Source: Anaerosporobacter mobilis DSM 15930 (lineage in GTDB: Bacteria; Bacillota; Clostridia; Lachnospirales; Lachnospiraceae). Taken from it: a DNA stretch of 64,000 nt. The stretch's first letter is position 1. Every line of letters begins with the position of its first letter. Shown here in pieces: positions 55,102 through 63,567 of this stretch. The position numbers and the translations under genes are program-made. The DNA lies in assembly GCF_900142955.1 (NCBI RefSeq), contig NZ_FRCP01000025.1, positions 24,392 through 88,391 of the forward strand, written 5' to 3'. The notes below the pieces were generated by a model. The model made no database searches and was not told the DNA's origin. It saw only the letters and a program-made list of their open reading frames with translations.

Positions 55102-55356
55102 TTATCTTTCATCTTCTAATAAAATTTTATATTCTACCTTCAACACTTTTGCAATTCCCTTAAGTTCAATATCTGTCACAAATCTTTGTCCACTCTCTAT
55201 TCTTTGAATTGCATTCTTATCCAAGTCCAAACCTTCAATCTGTAGCATATCTGCTAACTTCTTTTGTGATGTTGTTTCTGGAAGTGACTCTCTAATCTCT
55301 TTGATTTTCTTACCACAAATATTATTCAATCCATTTTCAGCACGATTTTTATACAT
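55102..55356 (-). CDS. XRE-family regulator, probable autorepressor of the ApeA-like operon
   Basis: An 84-residue HTH protein (ICGKKIKEIRESLPETTSQK, then LADMLQIEGLDLDKNAIQRI, ESGQRFV). I chose ATG 55356 because GGGGTG lies just before it; the frame is open to 55386. It is divergent from the 55499 gene across a region with two 21-bp palindromes, so it probably represses both directions. Confidence 0.82.
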   Translation of the reverse strand: MYKNRAENGLNNICGKKIKEIRESLPETTSQKKLADMLQIEGLDLDKNAIQRIESGQRFVTDIELKGIAKVLKVEYKILLEDER

Positions 55357-55379
55357 ATTAACACCCCATTTAAACATTT

Positions 55380-55453
55380 TTGACATTTAGTAATTGTCAA
55401 TATTAAGATTATATGTTAAAATAGATTACAATTTGACATTCACCAGATGTCAA
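55380..55453. promoter_or_regulatory. Two 21-bp palindromic operators in a divergent promoter
   Basis: Both sites have the form TTGACA-N9-TGTCAA: 55380-55400 and 55433-55453, 53 bp apart centre to centre. They overlap the promoters of the XRE gene and of the divergent 55499 gene; the half site TTGACA is also the -35 hexamer. Probable binding sites of the XRE protein. Confidence 0.7.
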
Positions 55454-55498
55454 TCATTATTGAATTTCTTATAATTATGGTTAGAAAGGAGATTTTTT

Positions 55499-56059
55499 AT
55501 GCACAACAAGTTGCTCAATGAAAAATTCAACTGCAAACTTAATAAGATTAAAGAAAAAACCTTATTTGAATTAGTCGAAAAAGACCAAAACTATCAGTTA
55601 CTTACCACTGAACTAGATCATGTTGAAGAAAAATATCTTTCTCTTAATCTCTCCGACGAGCAAAAAGCCTTTATTGACTACTATCTTTCACTAAATGATT
55701 CCTTCCATATGAAATACAACACACTAAATTATTTAGCTGGTTTAATTGACGGGCAGAAATTAGGAGCTTTCATTCCTACTAATGACACCAATACTACTAC
55801 CAAAGCAAAGAATATTCTTAAATTCTACAACGTTCATCACCCATCTATCGAATGTTATCTGTCCACGGAAACATCGGAATTCTGGAAAGAATTTCACAAA
55901 GAAGAAGAGGCTTTTTCTTCTACTCTCACATCTGAACAGGTAATCAAATTCAGAGAGCTTTCAGCCAAACGATTAGAGGGAATCGGATATAGCATGGCTG
56001 ATTCCTTTGCATATGGTTTTCAATCATGTTCAAAACTTCTAAATCTACTATTTGATTAG
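55499..56059 (+). CDS. Uncharacterised 186-residue protein
   Basis: A mainly helical soluble protein (LVEKDQNYQLLTTELDHVEE, then FIDYYLSLNDSFHMKYNTLN and YLAGLIDGQKLGAFIP). Pieces of this type recall small helical proteins carried by Clostridia mobile elements, but I cannot name the family. AAAGGAG lies 8 bases before the ATG. It is divergent from the XRE/ApeA-like genes and shares their operator region. Confidence 0.6.
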   Translation: MHNKLLNEKFNCKLNKIKEKTLFELVEKDQNYQLLTTELDHVEEKYLSLNLSDEQKAFIDYYLSLNDSFHMKYNTLNYLAGLIDGQKLGAFIPTNDTNTTTKAKNILKFYNVHHPSIECYLSTETSEFWKEFHKEEEAFSSTLTSEQVIKFRELSAKRLEGIGYSMADSFAYGFQSCSKLLNLLFD

Positions 56060-56064
56060 TAAGA

Positions 56065-56099
56065 CACCTGCATAGCCTTTTTTTTCTGCTATACAGGTG
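56065..56099 (+). terminator. Terminator of the 55499 gene
   Basis: CACCTG (56065-56070) and ATAGC pair with GCTAT and CAGGTG (56094-56099). Confidence 0.7.
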
Positions 56100-56338
56100 C
56101 TTTACTCTTAAAGAATCTCCTTGCAAACTTCATTCTTAATTCATGTGTTTTTTCTAGAATCAGACTACTTTCTTTATCTTTTGAACTAAACCCTTGCACA
56201 TATTCATATGCCTTTATCTTCTTTTTCCTTGTATTGTTTCAAATAGAGAATATAAATCTTAGTACAGTTATCTATTTCACAATTCAAAGCGTACTACAAA
56301 ACATTTCATCAAAGAAAAACCTTTATTTCCCCAACAAA

Positions 56339-56380
56339 AAACACAGCAATGTTACTCTAAAACATAACATCGCTGTGTTT
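56339..56380. terminator. Terminator-like hairpin downstream of the relaxase gene
   Basis: AAACACAGC (56339-56347) pairs with GCTGTGTTT (56372-56380), with inner ATGTTA/TAACAT. The gap 56100-56513 shows nothing else. Confidence 0.7.
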
Positions 56381-56513
56381 TCCATCTATAAAACATACAA
56401 TTAAAGTATAGTATATTACTTTCTATGTATCACCTCTTAATTTCATTCTTACCTCAAATCTCGCACCACTGGTGCGACAAATCCAATAATCTATACATTC
56501 CTTTTATCCTACA

Positions 56514-58073
56514 TTATCTTGCCCTTCTCCCTCTAACTCTTGAATGATTATCAATTCGTTGTGTACCATTATCCAGTTCCTTTTCTTGTTCTCTATAAAA
56601 CTCCTGTCGTTCACTTATAATATCTGTTTCTCTTCTTGTTGCATATTTCTTTTTCCAATCATCAAACGCCCTTTGGTAATCCGCATACTCTGCCTTTGCT
56701 GTAGAATACTCTGTCAGAAATTCCTTTATGTTCTTATATCCATGATTACGTACAATACTTGAAAAATACTGTTTCATACTATCAATCTGCCTCTTTAATC
56801 CGTCAATCTGTTCCTGCAACTCCTTGCGTTGTCTGCCTTTAAAAATCCCTTTTGTACCCGCTAGTTCCTGCTCCACTCTATTAAGCTGTTGCTCTCTTTG
56901 AAAGATTGCTGTATTCTGTGTTTTCAGCTTTTCATTTATTTCAGAAAGTGATACATATTTCTTTGCTAACGGTGTCATTCTAGGCTTTTCTGGAATTGGC
57001 ATTCTTTCAGCTGATTCCACCCTTGTTCGCTCACTTACTGTTGAATCACTCTGTTGTGTAACTAAATTCTGTTGTTCCATCACAACTAACTTCTTTCTCT
57101 GCACTTTCTCTTTATTTAAGTTCTGGTATACTAGATTAATAATCTTTGTAATCATACGTTCCAATATAGCAATTGCCATTAAAATAATTGTTGCAAATAA
57201 TTGAGGCTGACTTCCAAACTGTTCGAATGACTCTTTCGTCTTTCTTGATATTTCAGTATTTTTCACCTGCAAAACCTGTTTCTCTGGTATTCCGCTCAAA
57301 AAAGCTCTGTCTACTGTCTGATTCCACTTCTTACGCATTTCATTATCTGCCACCATTTGTTCTGTCTTGGGGTTTTTTTTGCCAATCTTTTTCATGGGCA
57401 GATGCGCTCCATTCTTATCAAAAACTTGTAATTGTTCCTTACTATCTTTCACATAAATATTGATTAACTCTGTATAAGAGTGTTTCACTTCTTCCAAAAA
57501 TTCCTCGCTTTTAAATTGAGTATCCTTTACTCCAAATATCTTACGCTCGTACACTTCACCCTTTTGGATAATTTTACAGCCAACTCGTAACTGTCCATTT
57601 TCACCAGTAATCTCTTTTTTTGTGCGGACATGCTTTCCGTTTTCATCATAAAACATATTTCTCGTTGCAACCTTTTCGATTGGTTCATCAAGCAATCTCC
57701 GTTCTGAGAAAAGCAAATGAATATGATAGTTTGTCTTGCGTTTGTTGTGATGCAGAGCAGAAATACATTCAACACCATACTTTTGTTTGAAATGTTTCGT
57801 AAATACTTTCAATAACATATCTGGCTGATACTCCACAAAACTTTCTGGCAATGCAATAATCAATTCTCTTGCCTCTATGCACTTACCTTTCGTTTCACTT
57901 TTTGAAAAATCCTCTTGATTACATTTGGCAAGTTCTCTCCAAAACTTTCTGTCTGTAGTTTCATATACGGCATACAAATTCTCCTGTCTTATATGACTGG
58001 AAATATAATTTATTCTGCCTTTTAGATTTGTCAGCTTGGACATTTGAATAAATGAATTTCTTGCGATAGGCAC
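56514..58073 (-). CDS. MobA/MobL-family relaxase
   Basis: A 520-residue relaxase. The N-terminal domain starts VPIARNSFIQMSKLTNLKGR (GTG start with GGGAGG just upstream), a classic MobA/L opening, and has the metal-binding His pair in TNYHIHLLFSER. A hydrophobic segment occurs mid-protein (LFATIILMAIAILERMITKI), followed by a coiled coil (LKTQNTAIFQREQQLNRVEQ) and a charged tail. It nicks oriT and pilots the strand through a conjugation channel supplied by a helper, since no type IV genes are present. Confidence 0.87.
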   Translation of the reverse strand: MPIARNSFIQMSKLTNLKGRINYISSHIRQENLYAVYETTDRKFWRELAKCNQEDFSKSETKGKCIEARELIIALPESFVEYQPDMLLKVFTKHFKQKYGVECISALHHNKRKTNYHIHLLFSERRLLDEPIEKVATRNMFYDENGKHVRTKKEITGENGQLRVGCKIIQKGEVYERKIFGVKDTQFKSEEFLEEVKHSYTELINIYVKDSKEQLQVFDKNGAHLPMKKIGKKNPKTEQMVADNEMRKKWNQTVDRAFLSGIPEKQVLQVKNTEISRKTKESFEQFGSQPQLFATIILMAIAILERMITKIINLVYQNLNKEKVQRKKLVVMEQQNLVTQQSDSTVSERTRVESAERMPIPEKPRMTPLAKKYVSLSEINEKLKTQNTAIFQREQQLNRVEQELAGTKGIFKGRQRKELQEQIDGLKRQIDSMKQYFSSIVRNHGYKNIKEFLTEYSTAKAEYADYQRAFDDWKKKYATRRETDIISERQEFYREQEKELDNGTQRIDNHSRVRGRRAR

Positions 58074-58190
58074 TTCCTCCCTTACTTCATCATGGCACTT
58101 AGCTCGATGCAATCGCGAAATATCCTAATGCATAAACGAAGTTTGTGCGATGGGTGTATTTCGCTCTCAAACGCCGAGGGCTTTATACTG

Positions 58191-58466
58191 TCAGTTCTCT
58201 GCCTTTGGATTGCCACGACATTCTCTTTTATTTTGGACGTATCCGTCCACTTCTTCTGCTCGTTTCCGCGCCACTTTTTCAATAACTGACACCAAAGTGT
58301 CTATCGTGCATTCCTCCCAACCAGCAAGCCATATCAACGTCTTTTCCTCTGCACTCGTTAATTCAATATCTCCCAGAACTGTATTCATTTTTTCAATCAT
58401 TCTGGTTTCAAATCTATAGTAACTATCACTCACATTCCGGCTTCCATACTTGGGTTGTATAATCAT
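58191..58466 (-). CDS. Small element-encoded protein of unknown function
   Basis: A 91-residue acidic/helical protein (FETRMIEKMNTVLGDIELTS, then EEKTLIWLAGWEECTIDTLV). It is in the mobilization module between the relaxase and the next small gene, all on the minus strand. I know of similar small proteins in Lachnospiraceae mobilizable elements but not their function. The 58074-58190 stretch may hold oriT; a few short inverted repeats are present but none is decisive. Confidence 0.6.
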   Translation of the reverse strand: MIIQPKYGSRNVSDSYYRFETRMIEKMNTVLGDIELTSAEEKTLIWLAGWEECTIDTLVSVIEKVARKRAEEVDGYVQNKRECRGNPKAEN

Positions 58467-58606
58467 ATTCTGCCTCCTGTCTTTTCAAAGCGTTGTACAT
58501 TCAACATATCCTTTATTGAAACTTTATGTTTCACATTCAACATTTCTCCTTGTCTACATAACGCAAATGCGTAACACGCCGTTGCTACTAGCGGTTAAGA
58601 AAGAAT

Positions 58607-58840
58607 TTACCAACGGAAACTCTCTGACACTCCACGTCTATCCAAATATTCCTTTCTAGCCTTTTCCTTTTCTTCTGTTGTTGGTGCTGTTTTATATTTG
58701 GAATATAATTCACGCATAACTATCGCATCCATCTTATCCGTCAATCCCTTTTTAATTTCTGGTAATCTATCTTCCATATCAAGCAAGTGATACTTTACAA
58801 GGTCAAAAAATAATTGTTCTGGTATCTGTACCTGTTTCAT
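58607..58840 (-). CDS. Small conserved mobilizable-element protein
   Basis: A 77-residue helical protein (KQVQIPEQLFFDLVKYHLLD ... YKTAPTTEEKEKARKEYLDR ... ESFRW). It resembles a family common in Clostridia mobilizable elements and sometimes mislabelled complexin-2. GGAGAT lies upstream of the ATG. Role unknown; its position after the RepA-like ATPase suggests replication or mobilization. Confidence 0.65.
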   Translation of the reverse strand: MKQVQIPEQLFFDLVKYHLLDMEDRLPEIKKGLTDKMDAIVMRELYSKYKTAPTTEEKEKARKEYLDRRGVSESFRW

Positions 58841-58949
58841 TTTTCCTATCTCCTTTTCAAGACCGCAACAATGTAATGTCTATAGTTTTTGCAACCTTGC
58901 AATGTTCATCTCCGCAAATTCTATATAGTCTGCATTGTTGCGTTCTTCT

Positions 58950-59930
58950 CTACTGTGACTTTATTTTATCTAGTTCCCAATACCAAGAATTATTAATTTT
59001 CTTAGCTCTGATACACATTTCTTTCTTTGCATTTTCCAATGTTCTCTTTGAAATACCTTCTTTATCAGCAAGATTAAAAATTTCATTGCTCTGCATAATA
59101 CGATTGGTTTCTGCTAATTCTTGAAGTAATTGTTTTGCCTGTTCCAATTTATTTACCTTTGGTGCGAATCCCCCTAGCAATTCATCTGCTGTAATCTCAT
59201 AATCTCCTCCCCAATGAAAACCTCCATCTTCTAATTCAAACGCCTTGGAATGTCCAAAAGGGGCAAGATTATTTTTTATCTGTACAACGGCTCTGGTATT
59301 AAGCTGACCTTCCACTCTGCCAACAAGCAGAACACTTCTTGCTACTGCAAAGAAATCAATAGACCCCATGCCTCTATATGCCGCCTTATTTCCTGCGGCT
59401 TTATTCATGTGACCGATAAGAAGAATGGCACATTTATATTTTTCTGCCAGAAGTCCCAACTTCTTTGTCATGTCCCTTGCCTCATTGGCTCGGTTCATAT
59501 CCATTCCACCACCCAGATAGGCTTGTATTGGGTCTAAAATAAGTAATCGTGCATTGGTCTTTAGAATCGCCTCTTCCAATCTTTCATCCACCATAGAAAG
59601 CGACTTTTCACTTTCGTCAATGACTGCAATTCTTTCGCAATCTGCTCCTGCGGTTTCAAGTCTTGGCTTGACCGTATCTGCCAGTCCATCTTCTGCAGTC
59701 TGATAAATAATATTCATGGGTTCGGACACTTGCATCGTTTCATCAATACCTATTCCATTTGATAATTTAGAGGCTATATTTAAAACCAATGTGGTCTTTC
59801 CCTCCCCTGGGTCTCCTTGAATAATTGTCAGCTTTCCGTATGGAATAAATGGATACCACAGCCACTCTATTTCCTGTGACTGCACTTCTGACATTCTGAT
59901 TAGTTTTAATTCTGTTTTCTGTTCTTCCAT
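58950..59930 (-). CDS. RepA/RecA-like replicative ATPase of the mobilizable element
   Basis: A 326-residue AAA/RecA-fold protein with Walker A IIQGDPGEGKTTLVLNIASK and Walker B RLLILDPIQAYLGGG, then HMNKAAGNKAAYRGMGSIDF, as in hexameric RepA helicases of plasmids. The C-terminal ~80 residues look like a winged-helix DNA-binding tail (NEIFNLADKEGISKRTLENA). ATG 59930 follows GGAGG; the longer frame starts upstream of it. It probably supports replication of the excised circle. Confidence 0.82.
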   Translation of the reverse strand: MEEQKTELKLIRMSEVQSQEIEWLWYPFIPYGKLTIIQGDPGEGKTTLVLNIASKLSNGIGIDETMQVSEPMNIIYQTAEDGLADTVKPRLETAGADCERIAVIDESEKSLSMVDERLEEAILKTNARLLILDPIQAYLGGGMDMNRANEARDMTKKLGLLAEKYKCAILLIGHMNKAAGNKAAYRGMGSIDFFAVARSVLLVGRVEGQLNTRAVVQIKNNLAPFGHSKAFELEDGGFHWGGDYEITADELLGGFAPKVNKLEQAKQLLQELAETNRIMQSNEIFNLADKEGISKRTLENAKKEMCIRAKKINNSWYWELDKIKSQ

Positions 59931-60068
59931 GAAGTCCTCCATTCGTAAAAATCTCATTGATACTCTGGAAAACCTCTGCTATACTTGTCTTGTGAATACA
60001 TAGATAACAGAGATTTTACCAGTTATCACAAGTCCTAACAGTTACCGCTGTTGGGGCTTATTTCTTTA

Positions 60069-60425
60069 TTAGGCTCCTGTTTCCTGCCACAGATATTTTG
60101 CACCATCTAACAACCATAGAATGGCTTTGAGCATATCCAAACAATCGTTCCTCATTTGCTTAAGTCCCTCGTCTGACAATGTGACTTCCTGCTGTTCAAA
60201 CTGACTTACAACGTCTGTAATATTACCCTGCATAATCTGCAACTCCTCAACCAACTGATAAATCACTTCCTTTTTTCCAACTACGCATACTTTGTTATAG
60301 ATACAGGAACGTATAAAATAATCTTTCTTCTGCATTCCACTGGCTGTAATCTTTGCCTCAATTTCATCACGCTCTCTTGGAGATATACGAAAACTGATTG
60401 TTGGATATTTGTGTACTCCACTCAT
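60069..60425 (-). CDS. MobC-like relaxosome accessory protein
   Basis: A 118-residue protein. The first ~45 residues form a ribbon-helix-helix (TISFRISPRERDEIEAKITA, then SGMQKKDYFIRSCIYNK) that would bind oriT; the rest is a helical dimerization region. It lies 2 bp downstream of the integrase stop and shares its RBS region (AGGAGG). It likely recruits the MobA/L relaxase. Confidence 0.78.
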   Translation of the reverse strand: MSGVHKYPTISFRISPRERDEIEAKITASGMQKKDYFIRSCIYNKVCVVGKKEVIYQLVEELQIMQGNITDVVSQFEQQEVTLSDEGLKQMRNDCLDMLKAILWLLDGAKYLWQETGA

Positions 60426-60427
60426 GA

Positions 60428-61486
60428 TTACGCCTCCTTTCCATTGGCAATCTCCAACTGGTCTGCCAATTCTGCCTGTTTGTTAGGATATAAATGTGAA
60501 TAGGTATTTAATGTGGTTTCAATCTTCTCATGACCTAATCTCTCTGCAATTGCCAATGGCTGAAATCCCATCTCTACAAGTAATGAGGCATGGGAATGCC
60601 TTAAATCATGCAATCTAATTCGTTTTACACCTGTTTTTTTGATTCCTCTTACCATCTCATGTTCCATAAGCGACTTTGTAAATCGAAACATTCTTTCCTT
60701 TGATGTAATTCCATATAACATACTGCAATACTCACTTAACTCTTCTGCTAAAAACAGTGGAATTGTCACTTTACGATTGCTTTTTGGTGTCTTAGGCGGT
60801 GTAATCATATCCTTGCCATTGATACGCTGATATGACTTGTTAATTGTGATAATCTGCTTGTCCAAATTAATATCATCATACGTGAGAGCAAGCAATTCCC
60901 CTATTCTCATGCCTGTCCAATACAGAAGGAGAAACGCCATTCTTGCCTCTGGCTTTTCAGTTATAGCGGGAAGAAACTCTTTGAACTCCTGCTTTGTCCA
61001 GAAATCCATTTCTTCTGCTCTGCTCTTTCCAATACTTCCTGCCTTTCTGCAAGGATTATCTCTCAAATCGTAATACTTAACTGCATAATTGAAAAGTGCT
61101 GCCAATTGGTTGTTTATACTCTTTAAATAAGTGGCTGCGTATCCCTTTTTTATCAAGATATTCTGCCATGCTCTAATATCAGAAGTTTTAATCTCACATA
61201 TCTTCTTGTTTTTGAAATATGGTGTTACTTTCAAATCAAACACGTACCTTTTATTGATAATCGTACTTTCTCGCAAGCGGTTTTCCATATCTTGAAAATA
61301 AATCTCAACAAAATTTTCAAAGTTAATATCTAAGTCCTTTTGCTGTTGCTGACGGAAATTTCTTTCCCACTCATCTGCCTCTCCTTTAGTCTTGAACCCC
61401 CTCTTATTCTTCTTATGGCGTATTCCCTGCCAATCCTCATAATAAAATTGGCTACGCCACAGCTTACCGTCCCTTGTAGCTGGCAC
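60428..61486 (-). CDS. Tyrosine-recombinase integrase of the mobilizable element
   Basis: A 352-residue integrase. An N-terminal arm-binding domain (WRSQFYYEDWQGIRHKKNKR) precedes a SAM-like core-binding domain and the catalytic domain with R194 (TGMRIGELLAL), H293-x-x-R296 (LHDLRHSHASLL), H319 (LGHEKIETTL) and nucleophile Y329. It is of the Tn916/phage type that uses arm sites and an excisionase. Start is GTG 61486 with AAGGGAG 8 bases upstream. It integrates and, with Xis, excises the element. Confidence 0.93.
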   Translation of the reverse strand: MPATRDGKLWRSQFYYEDWQGIRHKKNKRGFKTKGEADEWERNFRQQQQKDLDINFENFVEIYFQDMENRLRESTIINKRYVFDLKVTPYFKNKKICEIKTSDIRAWQNILIKKGYAATYLKSINNQLAALFNYAVKYYDLRDNPCRKAGSIGKSRAEEMDFWTKQEFKEFLPAITEKPEARMAFLLLYWTGMRIGELLALTYDDINLDKQIITINKSYQRINGKDMITPPKTPKSNRKVTIPLFLAEELSEYCSMLYGITSKERMFRFTKSLMEHEMVRGIKKTGVKRIRLHDLRHSHASLLVEMGFQPLAIAERLGHEKIETTLNTYSHLYPNKQAELADQLEIANGKEA

Positions 61487-61513
61487 TCTATCAACTCCCT
61501 TCTCTTATCTCGC

Positions 61514-61705
61514 TTATGCCAATACCATTCCATAGAATTTTTCCTGAAAATATTTCATTGGGACTTTTCCCGAAATCACTCTGAAACCCTTTGATTCCAA
61601 CTCGTTATTTAATCCACGAATCACTTTATATGCATATCCTCTGGATACTCCAAGAAGTTCTGCAACTTCATCTGCGGTAATGTACATTTTCATCGTATTC
61701 TCCAT
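61514..61705 (-). CDS. Excisionase (Xis-like)
   Basis: A 63-residue winged-helix protein of the MerR/excisionase type (YITADEVAELLGVSRGYAYK, then VIRGLNNELESKGF and GKVPMKYFQEKFYG). It sits just upstream of the integrase gene on the same strand. AAGGAG lies 9 bases before ATG 61705. It bends att DNA to drive excision. Its promoter contains an operator of the XRE regulator between -35 and -10. Confidence 0.87.
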   Translation of the reverse strand: MENTMKMYITADEVAELLGVSRGYAYKVIRGLNNELESKGFRVISGKVPMKYFQEKFYGMVLA

Positions 61706-61737
61706 ATTGTTTTCTCCTTTCTTGGTTTGTCTTTGGT

Positions 61738-61826
61738 ACACAAAAGTGTTCTTTCGTAATTCGTATTATACAGTACACTTTTGTGTCCGTCAAGTACTTC
61801 TAAAAACTTTTTATACACAAATGTGT
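61738..61826. promoter_or_regulatory. Three palindromic operators in the xis-int / repressor control region
   Basis: ACACAAAAGTGT (61738-61749), ACACTTTTGTGT (61775-61786) and ACACAAATGTGT (61815-61826) are spaced 37 and 40 bp apart. The same motif occurs in both 126-bp repeats at 50108 and 52344. Likely sites of the 61879 repressor. Confidence 0.75.
61765..61793 (-). promoter_or_regulatory. Promoter of the xis-int transcript
   Basis: On the minus strand TTGACG (61788-61793) and TATAAT (61765-61770) are 17 bp apart. The operator at 61775-61786 fills the spacer, so a bound repressor would block RNA polymerase. Confidence 0.75.
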
Positions 61827-61878
61827 CCTTATATGATAGAATACAAATATTAAATGATAAAACATGGAGGATAATGAT

Positions 61879-62418
61879 ATGACCACTGGTGAGAAAATCA
61901 GATATTTTAGAAAAATGCGTGGAATATCGCAAGAATTTCTTGGACGTTTATCTGGCATCAATTCTGCCACAATCAAAAAATATGAATCTGGTATCCGTAA
62001 TCCGAAACCAGACCAGTTACTTAAGATAGCAAATGCACTAGGTATCAGCATTAACCTTTTTATGGACTTCGACATAAGCACGGTATCCGATGTACTTTCT
62101 TTACTGTTTAAAATGGATGAACAAGTAGATATGAACTTTGAGGCAGAGAAAGATGCGAACGGTAACTATATCCCTTCCACAATGAAAATATCGTTTAAAA
62201 GTTATGCAATCAATGACAAACTATGCACTTACTTAAAGGTAAAGAAATTGCAGGAAAGTATAGAGAACGACAACCATGGATATAGTGATAAAGAACAACA
62301 TCAGAAAGACATAGATGAAACGACAAGCAATATAGAAGAAATCAAGAATCATCTAGTAGATGATAATATAGTTGTGAAGAAGGGAACTACTGGAATTACT
62401 GTAAAGATGCTGCCATAA
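61879..62418 (+). CDS. XRE-family repressor of the mobilizable element
   Basis: A 179-residue regulator. The N-terminal HTH spans residues ~5-60 (RYFRKMRGISQEFLGRLSGI, then NSATIKKYESGIRNPKPDQL). The C-terminal part is helical and may oligomerize. It is divergent from xis-int across the three-operator region, an arrangement that keeps excision off until it is inactivated. ATG 61879 has GGAGG 8 bases before it; the ATG at 61864 precedes that site. Confidence 0.87.
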   Translation: MTTGEKIRYFRKMRGISQEFLGRLSGINSATIKKYESGIRNPKPDQLLKIANALGISINLFMDFDISTVSDVLSLLFKMDEQVDMNFEAEKDANGNYIPSTMKISFKSYAINDKLCTYLKVKKLQESIENDNHGYSDKEQHQKDIDETTSNIEEIKNHLVDDNIVVKKGTTGITVKMLP

Positions 62419-62441
62419 TAAATTCATAAGGAGGAAAAGCA

Positions 62442-63473
62442 ATGACACAATTACCAACTTACAGCATAAATAAAATGAAAGGCAATAAAGCTACAGATAT
62501 ACTAAAAAAAATACTTGGTCAATTTTCTATTGTAAATCCAATAGATGAATCCGTCGATTTGGGTATTGATATGCGCGCACAGATAATTAATAATTTCAAA
62601 CCAGAGCCCCTTCTTTTCAACATTCAGTGTAAAGGCAAAGACAGTCTATCAACAGATTGTATTAAAGACGGTTATTTCTCAGTTCCAATAAAGCTATCAA
62701 CTATAAATTATTGGAGACAACAAAACGATACTACTATCCTCTTCGTTGTTGATAATGAAACGGAAAACTGTTACTGGTGTGATCCAATTTCGCAAATTGG
62801 AAATAACATTTCAAAAATCCAAGAACAACAAAGTGTTACTATACATATACCTTTATCAGAATATATCAATTCTTCTTATATTCAATGTCCACCAAACCTA
62901 ATCAAATGCATCCTCCTATTCATGGTAAATCAAATAGAAAGTATAAATCATAATATATCAAACTTAAAAGATGGTACTCTATCATCATATCCATTTGATG
63001 TTGAAACTTCTGTTTATCTGTTAAAGAAAATTAATGAAGGTGCTCAACATATTTCCGAAAGCTACCAAACAATATGTGAAACCATAGTTTCTAGTATCAG
63101 ACAACAAATGTATGAAGCATACGACTATGCGTATCAATTAGAAACACTTGATCCAGTGATAGTGCATAAATGGTGTCGAGACGGTGTACGCAAAGAAAAA
63201 GGATTTACCGCCAACCGTAAATCTTTAGAAAATTTAAAAATGGATTCAGATAACATTATTGACGCTTTTCTTGCTGACAAAAACAATACAGATATGTTAG
63301 ATGCACTAGTAGACTGTGATAAAGAAGTTGAAGATTTGCTTAATAATATAGGGGCTTTTCTATATGAAATGGCATGTGAAGACAATCCATTCGGAGATAA
63401 TTCTAAATTATATAATAAAATATGGAACCACCACTGGAAATATCATAAAAATCATAATGATTTCTCTAGTTAA
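62442..63473 (+). CDS. DUF4365 protein, putative PD-(D/E)XK-like nuclease
   Basis: A 343-residue protein. Residues ~10-160 match DUF4365: MKGNKATDILKKILGQFSIV, SVDLGIDMRAQII and LLFNIQCKGKDSL. The D43 ... Q62-C-K64 pattern is that of a D...QxK variant of restriction-nuclease folds. The C-terminal ~170 residues are helical and unrecognised. It lies 24 bp after the repressor gene with AAGGAGG upstream, at the extreme right of the element, a usual place for defense cargo. Confidence 0.72.
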   Translation: MTQLPTYSINKMKGNKATDILKKILGQFSIVNPIDESVDLGIDMRAQIINNFKPEPLLFNIQCKGKDSLSTDCIKDGYFSVPIKLSTINYWRQQNDTTILFVVDNETENCYWCDPISQIGNNISKIQEQQSVTIHIPLSEYINSSYIQCPPNLIKCILLFMVNQIESINHNISNLKDGTLSSYPFDVETSVYLLKKINEGAQHISESYQTICETIVSSIRQQMYEAYDYAYQLETLDPVIVHKWCRDGVRKEKGFTANRKSLENLKMDSDNIIDAFLADKNNTDMLDALVDCDKEVEDLLNNIGAFLYEMACEDNPFGDNSKLYNKIWNHHWKYHKNHNDFSS

Positions 63474-63495
63474 CCTACATTATTCCTCTAACAAA

Positions 63496-63514
63496 CAGAG
63501 CCAAACTAGAGCCA
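63496..63514 (+). repeat. Right-end paired 8-mers, probable integrase arm sites (att-proximal)
   Basis: CAGAGCCA (63496-63503) and TAGAGCCA (63507-63514), 11 bp apart, match the left-end unit at 50177-50195 at 17 of 19 positions. They lie 23 bp beyond the last gene of the element, so the right boundary is probably just beyond. Confidence 0.6.
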
Positions 63515-63529
63515 CAAACCACAAAGAAA

Positions 63530-63562
63530 CCTCGGAAACCCTTATAAAATGGGCATCCGAGG
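63530..63562 (+). terminator. Hairpin at the right end of the element
   Basis: CCTCGGA (63530-63536) pairs with TCCGAGG (63556-63562) with inner CCC/GGG. A similar hairpin precedes each of the left repeats. Confidence 0.65.
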
Positions 63563-63567
63563 CTTTC

